DNA from: Bacteroidia bacterium
GTDB taxonomy: Bacteria > Bacteroidota > Bacteroidia > J057
NCBI GenBank assembly: GCA_030430205.1
Contig: JAUIGE010000010.1
Location: 62,001-126,000, forward strand
Reading direction: 5' to 3'
Length of the DNA: 64,000 nucleotides
The notes below the pieces were generated by a model. That model saw only the letters and a list, made by a program, of their open reading frames with translations. It searched no databases and had not been told where the DNA came from. Position numbers and translations under genes: made by a program. Shown here piece by piece: positions 44,702-53,668 of this stretch; within the stretch, counting starts at the first letter, position 1; the number at the start of each line of letters is the position of its first letter.

Positions 44702-46432
44702 ATGAAAATCATTTTCATCTTTATCCTCCTCCTTTCGTCGGCCTATGCCCAGCTTCCCTGGCCTGTCTTTCCGACCAGCCAGCAACCCCATATCACGGGC
44801 ACGGTGGGCGAATTTCGGGGGAGCGTCAGCTCGCCACGCTTCCACCAGGGGGTGGATATCACCAATGGCAGCGACCTGCGTGTTTTCGCCATAGAGGCGG
44901 GGAGTGTGACCGCTACCGGTGGCTCGGGCTGCAACAAATACATTGACATCCAAAGTGCCAATGGCACCATCCGGTATTATCATATAGATGCCACGGTGTT
45001 TTCGGGAAATGTGGCCGCAGGCCAGCAAATCGGCTCGATGACCAGCACGACAGGCTGTGCGGTGCATGTGCATGTGCAGCGCATGGGGCAGAATTTGTTG
45101 CAAAATGGCTTTGCGCCTTTCGACGATCATACGCCTCCGACCATTTATGCGTGGTCTGTGCGGGAAAATGGCCATTCGCTCAGCCGCGCAGCAGCGCGGC
45201 ATACCCAAAACAGCCTGGTCGATGGCCTCAGCCATCGGGTGATCGGGCACAAGGTCGACCTTGTGCTCAATGCCGACGACAGTCGGCTGGATCCCCTGGG
45301 CATGTCGCCCGGAGTGGGCGCGGTAGCGCCTTTTAAGCTGGCTTACCAGATATTGGATATCGGTGGAAACAGCATAGGCGATAGCCTGGTGTGCAACATT
45401 GATTTTTCCAATCCGCCGCTGGATGCCCATGCCGGACAGGTTTTTGGCACCAGCTCGACTTCCTCCAATTACAATTGGATTTTGACGGCGCATACCTCAG
45501 TCGCCCCGGCAGACAGGTATTGGAATACCGCCATCCGCATCGGCGAGCGGGAAGATTGGGCCAATAACAGCGCCCTGGATGCGGCCATCAATGAGGAAGC
45601 CCGCTATCCGGAAGGGCAGTATTTGATTCGCTTTAGCGCGAGAGATGTGAATTTTTTGAGCGATAGCCTGCCCGGCAGCTACAATGAAGTGACACTGGAT
45701 GTGCCGGTGGTGATTGATAATTTTCGTCCTTATGTGCAAAAAGTCGTTTTCCAGCAGACTAATGGTCAAACAGACAGCACAGATTGGCTGTGGGATGGGA
45801 CCTCCCTTTCCTTTCGCTCCGATACCCTAAATCTGGATAAATATGCCAACCTGAGCATCCTCGTGCATTGCAGCGAGCCCATGAAGCAACTCAGCCTTGA
45901 GATTCCAGCCATCGCTTTTCAGCAAAATATAACGACTCCTGTTCCCTTCAGCAATCGCCGGATCTGGGCTTTTCAGCTTGATTCAACGGATTTGAAAGCT
46001 TCCACAGCCTGTAAACACCAGCTGCATCTGAGCGGCCTGGATTATGCTGACAATGAATTGGAAATGAATCCCGCCAATCTGGCTATCCGCCAGTCCGCGA
46101 GCAGTTGGAGCCCGGGCGCTACGCCCGGAAAGGACAAGCTGCATAGCTTTTTTCTGCCAGAAAATTGCCTGGTCAGCATAGCTGAAGATGCCAGCGCCCT
46201 CCAGGTCGAAATCTATCCCAATCCCGCCAGAGAGGAGGTCTGGGTTAGCTGCGGGCAGCCTTTTGACCTTTCCCTTTGGAATCCTTTGGGGCAGCTTGTT
46301 TTCCAGAAAAAAAATATCACCAGCCAGACCTATCGCCTGCCCTTACATACCTTAGCCGCAGGTATGTATTGGGTGGAAGTTGGCACGCGGCAGGGCCGCA
46401 GCATGAAGCTGCTTCAGCTTTCCGGGAAATAA
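44702..46432 (+). CDS. M23 (LytM) peptidase-domain protein with T9SS sorting signal
   Basis: A 576-residue secreted protein with a short signal peptide (about 1-17). An M23/LytM domain follows at once: H48 and D52 in HQGVDI, and H122/H124 in AVHVHVQ, so all three zinc-binding positions (H48, D52, H124) are there. The domain is only about 110 residues. Several beta-sandwich regions fill about 140-490. The end is a type A T9SS sorting domain (VEIYPNPAREEVWV, GMYWVEVG, ending LLQLSGK). It may cut peptidoglycan or other Gly-rich peptides outside the cell. A REP-like palindrome lies in its frame at 46112-46128. Confidence 0.85.
   Translation: MKIIFIFILLLSSAYAQLPWPVFPTSQQPHITGTVGEFRGSVSSPRFHQGVDITNGSDLRVFAIEAGSVTATGGSGCNKYIDIQSANGTIRYYHIDATVFSGNVAAGQQIGSMTSTTGCAVHVHVQRMGQNLLQNGFAPFDDHTPPTIYAWSVRENGHSLSRAAARHTQNSLVDGLSHRVIGHKVDLVLNADDSRLDPLGMSPGVGAVAPFKLAYQILDIGGNSIGDSLVCNIDFSNPPLDAHAGQVFGTSSTSSNYNWILTAHTSVAPADRYWNTAIRIGEREDWANNSALDAAINEEARYPEGQYLIRFSARDVNFLSDSLPGSYNEVTLDVPVVIDNFRPYVQKVVFQQTNGQTDSTDWLWDGTSLSFRSDTLNLDKYANLSILVHCSEPMKQLSLEIPAIAFQQNITTPVPFSNRRIWAFQLDSTDLKASTACKHQLHLSGLDYADNELEMNPANLAIRQSASSWSPGATPGKDKLHSFFLPENCLVSIAEDASALQVEIYPNPAREEVWVSCGQPFDLSLWNPLGQLVFQKKNITSQTYRLPLHTLAAGMYWVEVGTRQGRSMKLLQLSGK
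46112..46128. repeat. REP-like palindrome inside a coding sequence
   Basis: CCGGGCGCTACGCCCGG forms a perfect 7-bp stem with a 3-nt loop inside the M23/T9SS gene, translated as SPGATPGK just before the sorting domain. Confidence 0.6.
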
Positions 46433-46435
46433 GGA

Positions 46436-48064
46436 TCAACCTCCCGGCTTGATCTTCCCGCCTCCCGTTTTGGCGGGTTTGATGATCTGCCTGTTGGCTG
46501 GTGGAGGACTCACCGCAGGCTTGCTTTGCACTTTGGGTGGCTGCCATTGCTGCTGGTGCTGCTGGTTGCCCTGGTTAATGCGCTCGCGCGTTGTCGGAGT
46601 CGGATTGATCCGTATCTCCCGCTTTGGCGGCAGGGTCTGTGGCGGTGTAGCCTGCCGGGGTGGCTGGTAGACAGGCGCCTGCCTGATGGGCTCCCTCGTA
46701 GTGGGTCGGGGCTCCACGCGCGGTTGAGGACTGGGTGTCACCCTGACCGGTCTATCAGTAGGCTGCTGATTTGTTGGAGCGGGTTTAATTTGCTCGCTGT
46801 TTTCGAGATGGGGATATTTTCGGATGTTTCTATCCAGATAAGCAGGCCTTGTTACAGCCTTATCTCCTTTTTGAATCGCATAGTTCTGGTAATCCGTTTC
46901 AAAACGGGCCACTTCCTGAATCCGCTGTACGCGGCCCTGATCCCGACTGACAAAGTCTCTTCCGAGTTCGTTTTGATGGGTATTGACCCATCTGCGTGTG
47001 GTGCCGCTCAAACTTTGAGAAGAGTTGCGATGTTGGTCATAATGCCTGACCAGGCAATTGGAAAAATGTGGATAATAATTCCAATGATTCGGATAATACC
47101 AATGCCAGCTCAGGTAATACCATGAAGGCATGCTGTGAATGACGATTCGTCCGCCCGGTCCATAATAAAAGCCCCAATGGTACCAGTAGGGATAGTTATA
47201 CCAAAAAGGATATTCATACCAGTAGGGATAGCCAAACCAGTAAGGATAGGGGTTATAATGATGGATAACGACCGTTTCTGTGCGTTCCCGGCGGTAGCTT
47301 TTTTCATCATAGCCCTGATTTGTGGCAAAAGCTTCTGCCGATGCTTCCAGCTCTTGTAGTGCCTGAGGATCTTCCTCCAGGTTTTTCTTCCAGTCTTCCA
47401 GTTCTTTGGCATTCGCACGCGCCTGCACCAGTGCCAGCGAATCCATGTGCTGGCCCACCCATACAGGATCTTTTTCATATAGTGATCCGATGAGAAGGGT
47501 CAGACGATAGTTTCCTGTAAGTAAATGGAGGACTTCGGGTAGGTTGATCAGTTGATCCATGGCTTCCTGCTGCCTCTGATCATAATCAGACTTGATTTGG
47601 GCTAATGCGAAGCGAAATTCCTTCTGAAGCTGGCGGATTTGAATCAGCGTACCAAACTCATTTCGGCCCAGTTCGCGCGCCGCATTTCGGACTTCTTCCG
47701 GATAATCCAGGCTTATGTCTTCAATTTCCTGCCGCGTTTTTTTCCCGGCATCTACCAGTGCTACCACCAACTCTGGATAACGCACCAGCTCATAAAACTG
47801 CTCCTGCGTCTCACGTGGGTAGTAAACCACCAGCTCCTGAAATTCAGAGGCTGTAAGTTCTTGCAATCCATCGAGTCGGACGATTGCATCGGGCTGTCCT
47901 GCCACCACAAAGATGGCATTTCGGACATTTTCGGGATACATCACCAGGGCATCCATGGCCTCCTGGTCTTCCTGATCCAGGCGTACCAACAGGCGCTTTT
48001 CGTCCTGGCTAAACCCCTGGCTCAGCAGCAGGAGCATAATCATAAACAGGCTAATTCGTTTCAT
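46436..48064 (-). CDS. Secreted Tyr/Trp-rich protein of unknown function
   Basis: A 542-residue protein with signal peptide (about 1-19). The N-terminal half is helical with repeated YPE motifs (MYPENVRNAI, RYPELVVALV, DYPEEVRNAA) spaced by about 50 residues, which recalls DUF3300-type proteins. A central block (about 275-335) is made of Tyr, Trp and Pro with repeats such as YPYWFGYPYWYEYPFWYNY. The C-terminal 130 residues are rich in Pro, Gln, Arg and Thr. I know no function. It probably lies in the envelope; stop codon is 4 nt from the convergent M23 gene. Confidence 0.78.
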   Translation of the reverse strand: MKRISLFMIMLLLLSQGFSQDEKRLLVRLDQEDQEAMDALVMYPENVRNAIFVVAGQPDAIVRLDGLQELTASEFQELVVYYPRETQEQFYELVRYPELVVALVDAGKKTRQEIEDISLDYPEEVRNAARELGRNEFGTLIQIRQLQKEFRFALAQIKSDYDQRQQEAMDQLINLPEVLHLLTGNYRLTLLIGSLYEKDPVWVGQHMDSLALVQARANAKELEDWKKNLEEDPQALQELEASAEAFATNQGYDEKSYRRERTETVVIHHYNPYPYWFGYPYWYEYPFWYNYPYWYHWGFYYGPGGRIVIHSMPSWYYLSWHWYYPNHWNYYPHFSNCLVRHYDQHRNSSQSLSGTTRRWVNTHQNELGRDFVSRDQGRVQRIQEVARFETDYQNYAIQKGDKAVTRPAYLDRNIRKYPHLENSEQIKPAPTNQQPTDRPVRVTPSPQPRVEPRPTTREPIRQAPVYQPPRQATPPQTLPPKREIRINPTPTTRERINQGNQQHQQQWQPPKVQSKPAVSPPPANRQIIKPAKTGGGKIKPGG

Positions 48065-48232
48065 GGGTTTCTATTTTACCTAAAACTAAAGCTTAAAAGC
48101 TAAAAATTGGGTGATTTTTCCGGGGGAGCGGGATGATATTGGTCAATGGCATCCGATTCTCCTGCATTTTCCAGGCTCCCTAGCCACAAACACCCGCCCA
48201 GCCCAATACCTGAGCAGATAGTAAAATATTTT

Positions 48233-48248
48233 GTTATGCACGCATAAC
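48233..48248. promoter_or_regulatory. Perfect palindrome upstream of the SDR gene, candidate operator
   Basis: GTTATGC-AC-GCATAAC is a perfect 7-bp inverted repeat with a 2-nt spacer, 15 nt before the SDR start codon and near a TATTTTTG sequence (48253-48260). It suits a dimeric repressor site. Confidence 0.45.
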
Positions 48249-48263
48249 TTATTATTTTTGTTT

Positions 48264-49106
48264 ATGTCAAAAATCAAGAACAGAAACGTACTGGTCACCG
48301 GAGGTGCATCCGGCATAGGTAAATTGCTCGGAGAAGGCTGCCTGGAGAAAGGAGCCAAAAATTTGGTTATCTGGGATATGAATGAGGATACGCTCTATAA
48401 GACAGCCGGAGAATTCCAGGCGAAGGGCTATAGCGTGCATCCCTACCTGGTGGATGTGACGGATACAGAGGCAATAGAACGGGCCGCCGAGGACGTGATA
48501 GACAAGATGGGAACGATCGACATATTGTTTAACAATGCTGGGATTGTCGTTGGGAAGGATTTCGAAGACCATACGGCAAAAGATATAGACCTGAGTATAC
48601 AGGTGAATGTGATGGGGTGCATGCATGTCGCCCGCGTTTTCCTACCGGAAATGATCCGCCGCGAACGCGGCCATATCATCAACATAGCCTCAGCCGCAGG
48701 GCTGATCCCCAACCCCAAAATGTCGGTCTATGTAGCCTCAAAATGGGCTGTGGTAGGCTGGTCTGAGTCACTCAGAATAGAACTTGAAAAGGCCTATCAC
48801 AATATGCATGTCACAACTGTGATGCCTGGTTTTATTGATACGGGTATGTTTGAAGGCGTACAGGCCCCGATGCTCATGCCGATGCTGAAGCCCCATGAAA
48901 TTGTAAACAAAATCATCAAGGCTGTTCGCTACAATGATGTATTTGTAAAAGAGCCCTGGATCGTTAAGGTCACGCCCATCCTCAGGGGAATCCTTCCTCC
49001 CCGCCTGTTTGACTTTATCGCAGGGGATGTATTCAAAGTATATGACTCCATGAATAAGTTTGCAGGTCACTCCAAAAAGAAGTTTCCGACAGAAAAAAAA
49101 TCATAG
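48264..49106 (+). CDS. Short-chain dehydrogenase/reductase (SDR)
   Basis: A 280-residue classical SDR that oxidises or reduces an alcohol/ketone using NAD(P). Cofactor motif TGGASGIGK is at residues 12-20, NNAG near 91, the catalytic Ser in IASAAG near 142, and Y-x3-K in YVASKWA near 156-162. The C-terminal extension (about 235-280) with ILPPRLFDFIAGDVF resembles SDRs of lipid metabolism such as human RDH/HSD17B11-like proteins, so a lipid substrate is possible. The ATG at 48264 is used; TTG at 48231 is also open. Confidence 0.9.
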   Translation: MSKIKNRNVLVTGGASGIGKLLGEGCLEKGAKNLVIWDMNEDTLYKTAGEFQAKGYSVHPYLVDVTDTEAIERAAEDVIDKMGTIDILFNNAGIVVGKDFEDHTAKDIDLSIQVNVMGCMHVARVFLPEMIRRERGHIINIASAAGLIPNPKMSVYVASKWAVVGWSESLRIELEKAYHNMHVTTVMPGFIDTGMFEGVQAPMLMPMLKPHEIVNKIIKAVRYNDVFVKEPWIVKVTPILRGILPPRLFDFIAGDVFKVYDSMNKFAGHSKKKFPTEKKS

Positions 49107-49496
49107 CTCTCTATTTTTAACTTTTCGATCTTTTCCCTTGCCGGTATCCGGATAATTACGTAGTTTTACTATACGTAAATCAGATTATTTATTTTGTTGA
49201 ACAGTTTTACCCTTGTATCATTGCCGTAATGTTACATTCTATGGGTATATCAGATCTTAGAGGAATTACTTTTTGGGAACCTACTCCCCGCATTTTATCT
49301 ACCTAAAAGTACGCAACCTAACATAGTGAATATGTGAGAGTACTCTTTCTTTTGAAATAAATAAGCGAATTTTGGGGAAATGTTCAGCTATTTCATATAT
49401 TTGAGATGGAATAGTTGTCATTTTTTGACCAAACCTTACATGCCCATTTTACTTGATCTTACTTTTTAAGAGGGTTTTTATATCTATCATCAATTA
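49107..49496. other. 390-nt non-coding gap upstream of the T9SS paralog pair
   Basis: No gene is seen. It is AT-rich. TTACGTA (49156-49162) and TACGTAA (49172-49178) form a 7-bp inverted repeat that could bind a regulator, and the promoter candidate at 49372-49403 lies near its end. Confidence 0.6.
49372..49403 (+). promoter_or_regulatory. Candidate Bacteroidota promoter (TTG ... TATATTTG)
   Basis: TATATTTG (49396-49403) matches TAnnTTTG exactly, and a TTG lies 21 nt upstream (49372-49374), close to the usual spacing. The T9SS gene begins 93 nt later, leaving room for a long leader. Confidence 0.5.
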
Positions 49497-50636
49497 ATGA
49501 AAAGACAACTATTCACCATCTTCTTGCTCTGTATTTTGTCATTGGTAAGCAAACAGGCGTTTGGCCAGCTTGTTAATTTCTATTATGAAATAGTAGCAGG
49601 CCCAAATGACCGGGATAGTGTGATTGTTTATGCAATGAGTAATTCAGCTTCTTCAGCACAAGTTAGTGCAGTGAATTTCTCCTTCGCATTTCAAAGCAGT
49701 TGCTCTGCCTCTTTTCCAACAGGAGCCTGTGCTAATCAAGATACTTTGATTGAAATTTATTACTCATACTTTTCCCAAAACTGGGGTTCGTTCCTTGAAA
49801 GATGTGAAATAAAAAATACGGTTAGTCTTAGCTACAACAGCCTGACATATAATCACCGTTTTTCCTATGGCAATAGTTCTATCCTCACTCCCTGGGTAGT
49901 TCCACCCTCCACGGCTAGCAGTCGCATGGTTGTCATGAAATTGTTGCTGGATAGTAACTGTCTGGGGGATATTTATATGGAAAACGAAACCGAAAACCCG
50001 ATCAATCAGGTAAGTAACGCTACTTTTTCCAGGGTCAATTACCAGATCGTCCGCTTCGGATCCGCTTTCCCTGTAGAGTTTGTTTCCTTTGGGGCTGAGG
50101 AAGTGCCTGACAAGGAAGTGAAATTGAGTTGGTCCACCCAACAGGAAATTAACAGTGATTATTTTCAGATTCAGAAGAGTTATTCAGGAAGGTTTAATGA
50201 GCCGATTATTGTAGGAGAGCTTAGGGCTCAGGGGTTTTCAGACGAAAAAGTTTCTTATTCCTTTTTTGATAAATATACACAAGAGACACATTTATTTTAT
50301 CGGCTGAAGATAGTTGACGGCGATGGTAGTTATCGCTACTCCCAAACAGCAGAGGTTCAGCTTGAGCAGGACAATTTCCCGCTCCTGGTGGGCCCCAACC
50401 CTGTAAAAGATCGCTTGCACATTTCGGTTCCCATTCAACAGGATAAACACTTCGATTTTAAGCTTTATGACCTACAAAGCCGTATACTGCTGCATGACCA
50501 AAAAAGATTGGGCTCAGGCCTGGGGGAATCCCTCCAATGGCAAATGAGCCATCTGCCGGCTGGCATGTATCTGCTGGAAGCTTCCGAAATGGAAGAACCT
50601 TATAGAAAACAAACCATTAAGGTTCATTTATATTAG
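49497..50636 (+). CDS. T9SS type A cargo protein, paralog 1
   Basis: A 379-residue secreted protein with signal peptide (about 1-23). Residues 25-180 form a beta-sandwich beginning LVNFYYEIVAGPNDRDSV. Then FPVEFVSFGAEEVPDKEVKLSWSTQQEINSDY begins the segment that often comes before the sorting domain in Bacteroidota. The end is a type A T9SS domain (LLVGPNPVKDRLHI, GMYLLEASEM). Function unknown. It is closely similar in layout to the next gene, and both lie in tandem, so they arose by duplication. Confidence 0.85.
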   Translation: MKRQLFTIFLLCILSLVSKQAFGQLVNFYYEIVAGPNDRDSVIVYAMSNSASSAQVSAVNFSFAFQSSCSASFPTGACANQDTLIEIYYSYFSQNWGSFLERCEIKNTVSLSYNSLTYNHRFSYGNSSILTPWVVPPSTASSRMVVMKLLLDSNCLGDIYMENETENPINQVSNATFSRVNYQIVRFGSAFPVEFVSFGAEEVPDKEVKLSWSTQQEINSDYFQIQKSYSGRFNEPIIVGELRAQGFSDEKVSYSFFDKYTQETHLFYRLKIVDGDGSYRYSQTAEVQLEQDNFPLLVGPNPVKDRLHISVPIQQDKHFDFKLYDLQSRILLHDQKRLGSGLGESLQWQMSHLPAGMYLLEASEMEEPYRKQTIKVHLY

Positions 50637-50690
50637 GGAAAAAACCAGCAGAGAAATACCATCCTTTTTACTTAATACTTTTTATAACCA

Positions 50691-50713
50691 GCAGACGAGA
50701 GTCTGCTTTTTTT
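50691..50713 (+). terminator. Rho-independent terminator between the paralogs
   Basis: GCAGAC-GAGA-GTCTGC followed by seven T residues, 55 nt after the stop of the first paralog. The two paralogs may therefore be transcribed separately. Confidence 0.85.
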
Positions 50714-50756
50714 ATCGGAAAATTTCTCGCCTGGGATCGATAAACCCCTATTCAAA

Positions 50757-51908
50757 ATGCTTAAAAAATTTTACGCTTTTTCACTTGTTTTCTTTGCTCT
50801 TGCTACTTTCTCATTCGCTCAATCACTTAATCTTTTTTATCAAATCAAAGACGGTACAAACAACCGGGACACCGTCCTTTATTATTTGCAAAACAGCTCT
50901 CCCAATATGCTTTCTATCAGAGCTGCCAATTTTTCCATTGCCTTTCAGACGACCAGTGGCTACACCTACAATCCAGGTCCCAATAACTGTGTAGGCAGGG
51001 ATACCCTTGTTTATATGTCTTATGCATGGTTTAACACAGTTTGGACCCCGCCATTTACAGAAGCATGTGCCATTCAAAATAATATGTCTCTCAGCTATAA
51101 CAGCCAGACATATAATGCACGATTTTCTTATGGCATTTCGGACTTTAGCTTTATAGGCCCTCCCAATCCCATGAACATCTCTGGCAATACCCCACCTATC
51201 CTGGCGATGAAAATCGTTTTCGACAGGAACCTTGTCAGCCGGGTGTACCCGGAGAATGAGCTTGAAAACATCTCCAACCAATTTGGGGATTTGACCTTCA
51301 CTGCTATCCCCTACTCTTTGCAGGTGTTTGGCTCTGGTTTTCCCGTAGAATGGGCTGGATTTGATGGAGAAGTACTCAATGAGGAGCAAGTACTCCTCCA
51401 CTGGCAAACTGCATCAGAAGTAAATGCAGACTATTTCGAAATCGAAAAATGTTTCGATGGGACTTTTGACAACCCCCATTTCGTGGGCCGACTTGAAGCC
51501 CAGGGCTTTTCCGAAACTTATGTCGATTATCAATTTATTGATGAAAGCACTTTTGCATCCAAAATGTACTACCGGATCAAAAATGTAGATATAAGCGGTC
51601 AAATCTCCTATTCAAATATTATTCAACTTGCCATGCAGGGCAATGATTTTGACCTGATGGCATATCCCAACCCGACCAACGGATTGACAAGAATTCAACT
51701 AAATTCCTTACAGGATGACGTTTTTTCCCTACAGCTTCGAAATTTGCAAGGGCAGATCGTCTGGGAAAGAAAATCCCACTTTGGACCTACAGCTGGCAAC
51801 AGCTACAACATGAATATCTCAGACCTCAGCAGCGGGATCTATCTTCTGGAAGCAAGTCCGATTACCGGGGAACAAAAAAGTAAGCATTTCAAAATTAGCA
51901 AACGATAA
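50757..51908 (+). CDS. T9SS type A cargo protein, paralog 2
   Basis: A 383-residue secreted protein with signal peptide (about 1-21). It follows the same plan as the gene before it: NLFYQIKDGTNNRDTV, then NMSLSYNSQTYNARFSYG, FPVEWAGFDGEVLNEEQVLLHWQ and a type A T9SS domain (LMAYPNPTNGLTRI, GIYLLEASPI). Shared stretches such as SLSYNS-TYN-RFSYG and GLxAQGFS-x2-YV show common ancestry, with much divergence elsewhere. Function unknown. Confidence 0.85.
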   Translation: MLKKFYAFSLVFFALATFSFAQSLNLFYQIKDGTNNRDTVLYYLQNSSPNMLSIRAANFSIAFQTTSGYTYNPGPNNCVGRDTLVYMSYAWFNTVWTPPFTEACAIQNNMSLSYNSQTYNARFSYGISDFSFIGPPNPMNISGNTPPILAMKIVFDRNLVSRVYPENELENISNQFGDLTFTAIPYSLQVFGSGFPVEWAGFDGEVLNEEQVLLHWQTASEVNADYFEIEKCFDGTFDNPHFVGRLEAQGFSETYVDYQFIDESTFASKMYYRIKNVDISGQISYSNIIQLAMQGNDFDLMAYPNPTNGLTRIQLNSLQDDVFSLQLRNLQGQIVWERKSHFGPTAGNSYNMNISDLSSGIYLLEASPITGEQKSKHFKISKR

Positions 51909-51918
51909 TAGGGAAAGA

Positions 51919-51980
51919 GGCGCAGTTCGCTCACATTTTATGATTCAAATTGGATCATTTCGTGCGAACTGCGTCTTTTT
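51919..51980 (+). terminator. Terminator hairpin reaching into the end of comEC
   Basis: GGCGCAGTTCGC (51919-51930) pairs with GCGAACTGCGTC (51964-51975), 12 bp with one G-T pair, loop 33 nt, followed by a T run. The right arm lies within the last codons of the convergent comEC gene. Confidence 0.65.
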
Positions 51981-53485
51981 ATTAACAGCAATTTGGGTAA
52001 AAGCAGTACCAAAGCCGTGACGGCAAGTTCTATCACCAAATACCATATTCCTGGTTCATCTATACTCAGGCTGCTCAGCCTGGCTCCGGGAAGCTGCGCT
52101 ACCCCATGTGCAATCCCCTCCAGACAGGCCAGGGCCTGCTCAGTAAGCCAGGCAAGCCAGCCGCTGAGATAAGGAATATAAGCACACAAAACCGTCAGGA
52201 ATCCCAGAAATACAAGCACAAAAGCCAGTATGGAAACCAGCACATTGCTGAGGATAAAGTAAGTCGGAAATTGTCCGAAATAGTAAATCACCCAGGGAGC
52301 CGTAAACAGGGTGGCCGCCAGGCTGATTCCGATCCATGCGTAGGCATAATTGACCCATTTCCAGGGCGTATTGAAATATTTTTCAAATACAGGAAAGCCT
52401 AATACAATGCCCAAAACGGCCATATAAGACAATTGGAATCCAATAGATTGAATGATGTCCGGGTCCAAAACCATTTGGAAGAGCGCCGAGAAACCCAATA
52501 AATTGAGGAAATGATATCGCTGCCGCCAGAGTTTGTAAAGCAGCACTGCGCCAAACATCAGGGTGGCGCGCACCACCGCCGGGCTTGCTCCCGCAAGCAA
52601 CATATAGCCCAGCAAAAGCGCTAAAATCAACAGATTTTTCATTTGTTGCCCATGGGGCAGCAGGTTGAGCGGCCGCAAGAGGATATTGAGCAAAAGGAAA
52701 ATGATGCCTATATGCAGGCCGGAAATGGCCAAAATATGGCTCAGGCCCGAGATCGCAAAAGCCTCTTTCAGCTCGGCTGAAAGCGAGCCTTTGTCTCCCA
52801 ACAGGATGGCCTTGGCCATGGCCGCTTGTTGCGGGCGCTCAAAGAGCGCCTCCATCCGCAGCGCAAGGCGCTGCTGCAAGCCCCAAAAAGCCGCTTCTGC
52901 GCTTTGCGCATGGCCTGTGACAAGCGTATGCCTCGCATAAGCGCGGTATTGAAGCCCCTGCGAAAGCAGGTAGGAGGCATAACTCTCAGACGTAGTCTGG
53001 ATGTTGGTGAGATAGACCCGCAGCTGCAAGCTGTCGTAGCGGCGGACAGCCGTGCTGTCTTCAGGCTTAAAATAGAGCTGAATTTTGCCCTCCAGGCTTT
53101 GCCAGTTTTTGCAACTGTCGGCATAGCCAAAGAGCCGCAATTCTGTAGAGCGGCCGAAGGCGCTTGTTTTGACAGTTTTTTCTACCACCCCAGCCACCAC
53201 CACTTCGTGGCAATTCAGGCTTTCCAGCTCATAACTCAGCTTGTCTTTTTGCCAAAAAGAAAGACATACTCCCAGCAATGCCGCCAGCAGCAGCAGGCTT
53301 ATACTCCCCAGCCTGTCCATATTCAGCGATAGGCGAAAGGCCTTTTTCGCAGCTAAAAACAGGATGATTCCCAGGCCTAACAGCAAATAGGGCAAAGCAT
53401 CAAAGGAGAAAAAACCTTCCAGCACTATGCCTGCCATCACTGCCAGCGCGAGGTAAAAAAGCGGATTTTTGCGAAACGTTTTCAT
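51938..53485 (-). CDS. comEC: ComEC/Rec2-family DNA-uptake channel protein
   Basis: A 515-residue inner-membrane protein of the ComEC/Rec2 family, which passes single-stranded DNA into the cytoplasm in natural transformation. The N-terminal soluble OB-like part (about 60-180) and the competence domain ([19 protein letters not shown] near 234-252; [15 protein letters not shown] near 293) are clear. The metallo-beta-lactamase domain present in longer forms is absent, as in many Bacteroidota. No other competence gene is in the window. Confidence 0.9.
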   Translation of the reverse strand: MKTFRKNPLFYLALAVMAGIVLEGFFSFDALPYLLLGLGIILFLAAKKAFRLSLNMDRLGSISLLLLAALLGVCLSFWQKDKLSYELESLNCHEVVVAGVVEKTVKTSAFGRSTELRLFGYADSCKNWQSLEGKIQLYFKPEDSTAVRRYDSLQLRVYLTNIQTTSESYASYLLSQGLQYRAYARHTLVTGHAQSAEAAFWGLQQRLALRMEALFERPQQAAMAKAILLGDKGSLSAELKEAFAISGLSHILAISGLHIGIIFLLLNILLRPLNLLPHGQQMKNLLILALLLGYMLLAGASPAVVRATLMFGAVLLYKLWRQRYHFLNLLGFSALFQMVLDPDIIQSIGFQLSYMAVLGIVLGFPVFEKYFNTPWKWVNYAYAWIGISLAATLFTAPWVIYYFGQFPTYFILSNVLVSILAFVLVFLGFLTVLCAYIPYLSGWLAWLTEQALACLEGIAHGVAQLPGARLSSLSIDEPGIWYLVIELAVTALVLLLPKLLLIKRRSSHEMIQFES

Positions 53486-53591
53486 GTCCGCAAAATGGCT
53501 TGCAGTCGCTTTTTTTCTATGGAAAACAGAGGGTTCAGGTAAATGAAGAAAAGGGGGTTAGCGATGAAAATCGCGTAGAAATACGGGGCGA

Positions 53592-53666
53592 GGCAGTGGG
53601 TGGTGGGCAGTGGGCAGTGGGCAGTGGGCAGTGGGCAGTGGGCAGTGGGCAGTGGGTAGTTGGCAG
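53592..53666. repeat. 7-nt tandem repeat, unit GGGCAGT
   Basis: About ten GGGCAGT heptads, with GGTAGTT and GGCAGTT variants at the right end, fill the gap between comEC and the regulator gene. The remainder of the 183-nt gap shows nothing clear. Confidence 0.85.
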
Positions 53667-53668
53667 TT

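Noticed and set aside
44594-45493. Open frame opposite the M23/T9SS gene
   Set aside because: Overlaps a gene with intact catalytic motifs and signal peptide; no evidence of its own.
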